A model generated the notes under the pieces. The model was not told where the DNA came from and made no database searches. It saw only the letters and a program-made list of their open reading frames with translations. 64,000 bases of DNA, from the NCBI RefSeq assembly GCF_047495555.1, contig NZ_CP166866.1, positions 186,001 to 250,000 on the forward strand, given 5' to 3'. The DNA is from Methanobacterium_D sp040373355 (GTDB lineage: Archaea > Methanobacteriota > Methanobacteria > Methanobacteriales > Methanobacteriaceae). The position numbers and the translations under genes were made by a program. How positions within the stretch are numbered: position 1 is the first letter of the stretch; every line of letters starts with the position of its first letter. Positions 62,768-64,000 of this stretch are shown piece by piece.

Positions 62768-63478
62768 CTATTTAATATTCCTGTTCGTTCTATTAAGTTT
62801 TCCATCTATATAATCTTCCTGAAGCTCAGAAGCGTGCTCTAATTCATATTTCCACGTTGGAAGATTAAAAAATGGAAAAACTACTCCTTGAAAAAAATAA
62901 TAATAAGCGGCAATTCTTCCATATTCTTTCCAAGTTATGTAATAATAAAGAGGAAACCCGCATCCTTGGGATAATAGAGTATTTCCGCCTCTTGCAGTTC
63001 CATGGTAAACCATTGGAATAGGCCCTTCTTGCCCATTTTTTCCTGCATTGCCTTTAATATAATCTAAAGCTTCATCAAGAGTATTAAATTCTTTACCATC
63101 CGCTTTAAAGTTCCATTTATCATCAGGAACTCCCCATAAAAAAGATTCGATGACTTCTCTCCAGTCAATATCTGTTGTTGCTCCCTTGTCGCTAATAAAT
63201 GCCAATTGTAGAATGGTTATATTTCCTTCTTTATAACTTCTATAATTTGAACTCCCCCCATAATGAACTACTAATGCATTTTTTGAACCTTGTTCATCAG
63301 CATATTTTGCTAAATCTTTAGAATGAGGGTTTCCAGGATACATATCAGGATCTGAAAATTTTACAAACCCTAATCTCCCAAGGGGTTCAATATCTCCAGT
63401 CATATTTATTGTATAAAAATATCCCCCAATTAAAATAGCAATAATAGTTAGTCCTATCGAAAAGTTCCTATATTTCAC
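62768..63478 (-). CDS. Membrane-anchored protein of unknown function
   Basis: 236 residues with one N-terminal hydrophobic span (about 6-27) and the rest presumably outside: D-P-D-M-Y-P-G-N-P-H-S-K-D-L, a Gly-rich V-H-Y-G-G-S-S, and many Trp/Tyr in the last third (Y-Y-Y-F-F-Q-G). I do not recognise the family and see no catalytic motif. The neighbours give no hint. Confidence 0.6.
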   Translation of the reverse strand: MKYRNFSIGLTIIAILIGGYFYTINMTGDIEPLGRLGFVKFSDPDMYPGNPHSKDLAKYADEQGSKNALVVHYGGSSNYRSYKEGNITILQLAFISDKGATTDIDWREVIESFLWGVPDDKWNFKADGKEFNTLDEALDYIKGNAGKNGQEGPIPMVYHGTARGGNTLLSQGCGFPLYYYITWKEYGRIAAYYYFFQGVVFPFFNLPTWKYELEHASELQEDYIDGKLNRTNRNIK

Positions 63479-63564
63479 TATCTTATTTTAGATGTTATTA
63501 CTTATAAATATATTTTTATTACTTAAAAACTTAGAAATAAAAAAGAAAAATGAATTGTTAAGAC

Positions 63565-63963
63565 TTAATCTACTTTTGATCCAGCATCAGGACCTGGTTT
63601 GACAGAATAAATTTCTTCAACCTTTAATAAAATAGCTGCTTTAGCTGGAAGCTCACTCATTACGCTTTTTGCCCAATCTGCTGCTTCATCAAAAATTTTA
63701 CCAGAGGTAAGAATTTCAACTGTACCCTTAAACTGGTAAGGACATGCTGTAGCATCTCTTGGAACTAAACTTGCTTTAGGATTATTTTCTAAATTTTCGC
63801 GAGTCTTTTTCATATAGTTATCTACAATTAAAATTGTTTTATTATCAATAGGTCTTGCAAATCCAATAGGGACAACATTAGGTTTCCCTTCATGGTCTGT
63901 AGTTGCAAAAAATACAATATTATCCTTTTCAACTGCATCCATCATTTCTTGAGTCATTACCAT
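63565..63963 (-). CDS. Pyridoxamine-5'-phosphate oxidase-like flavin protein
   Basis: 132 residues of the split-barrel flavin-binding fold: F-F-A-T-T-D-H-E-G-K-P-N-V-V-P-I-G-F near the start. Function uncertain (FMN or F420 binding). ATG follows GGTGAT. Its promoter holds TATAACAATTGCTATA (63983-63998), the operator with one mismatch. Confidence 0.82.
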   Translation of the reverse strand: MVMTQEMMDAVEKDNIVFFATTDHEGKPNVVPIGFARPIDNKTILIVDNYMKKTRENLENNPKASLVPRDATACPYQFKGTVEILTSGKIFDEAADWAKSVMSELPAKAAILLKVEEIYSVKPGPDAGSKVD

Positions 63964-63982
63964 TTAAATCACCGTTTACTAT

Positions 63983-63998
63983 TATAACAATTGCTATA
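63983..63998 (-). promoter_or_regulatory. Imperfect TATAAC-N4-GTTATA site before the flavin protein
   Basis: The right arm reads GCTATA, one base off. It lies about 20 bp before the ATG at 63963 and reaches almost to the window edge, so the TATA context cannot be seen in full. Confidence 0.4.
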
Positions 63999-64000
63999 TA

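Overview
The window is chromosomal DNA from an AT-rich methanogenic archaeon, most likely a mesophilic Methanobacterium or close relative (Methanobacteriales). The evidence is archaeal information-processing genes in a typical order (ftsZ-secE-spt5-L11-L1-L10/P0-L12/P1, tfe, aIF1A-Rio1-KH-Top6B-Top6A), methanogen coenzyme genes (comA, a CofE-like protein, a DUF39 protein of the methanogenesis-marker type, TfuA), and GGTGAT/GGAGG ribosome binding sites with many TTG and GTG starts.

Layout. 1-776: DUF39 gene, cut by the window edge. 1076-8521 (minus): alaS, the ribosomal stalk operon, spt5, secE, ftsZ. 8823-12808: a pyruvate-kinase-domain protein, comA, a methyltransferase, a CofE-like protein, tfe. 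12940-15302: HD protein, TfuA and a LarE-like PP-loop enzyme (sulfur chemistry). 15324-18826: CBS, two UspA, an amidohydrolase. 18972-20234: a secreted caspase-fold protease-like protein. 20422-24769: carA-carB. 25013-32711: RimI, UPF0146, P-type ATPase, cbiJ, a frameshifted exported protein, flavodoxin, regulator, moeA. 33099-38748: aIF1A to Top6A, then moaA. 39157-46769: type II GAPDH, then a run of membrane, glycosyl-transfer and accessory genes (UbiA, GT, PHP, flippase-like, DUF362, radical SAM). 46809-52943: endonuclease IV, AAA ATPase, DUF4013, thiI, iscU, iscS. 53080-63963: a cysteine/methionine block with metY-metX, tRNA-Cys, cysS, an HTH regulator, cysK-cysE, a NifX-like protein, a PatB-type lyase, DUF2769 and a flavin-type protein.

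Two structures stand out. (1) A 16-bp palindrome, TATAAC-N4-GTTATA, overlaps the TATA element in front of the DUF39 gene, metY, tRNA-Cys/cysS, the HTH-Cys-rich regulator itself and cysK (three phased copies), and with one mismatch in front of the gene at 63963. I read this as an undescribed archaeal cysteine/methionine regulon with an autoregulated repressor; its member genes are seen in sequence, while the DNA-protein pairing is inferred. (2) A dispersed family of tandem mini-hairpins (arms of 5-12 bp, loops usually 3 nt) sits in 5' or 3' flanks of at least six genes, with conserved linkers and arms that change in a compensated way.

Several genes carry single lesions: an in-frame TGA in cysS, a frameshift at about 29955, and ATC or ATA where ATG is expected in the radical SAM gene and the NifX-like gene. 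These may be real decay, unusual decoding, or sequence error, and I cannot tell which from the sequence alone.
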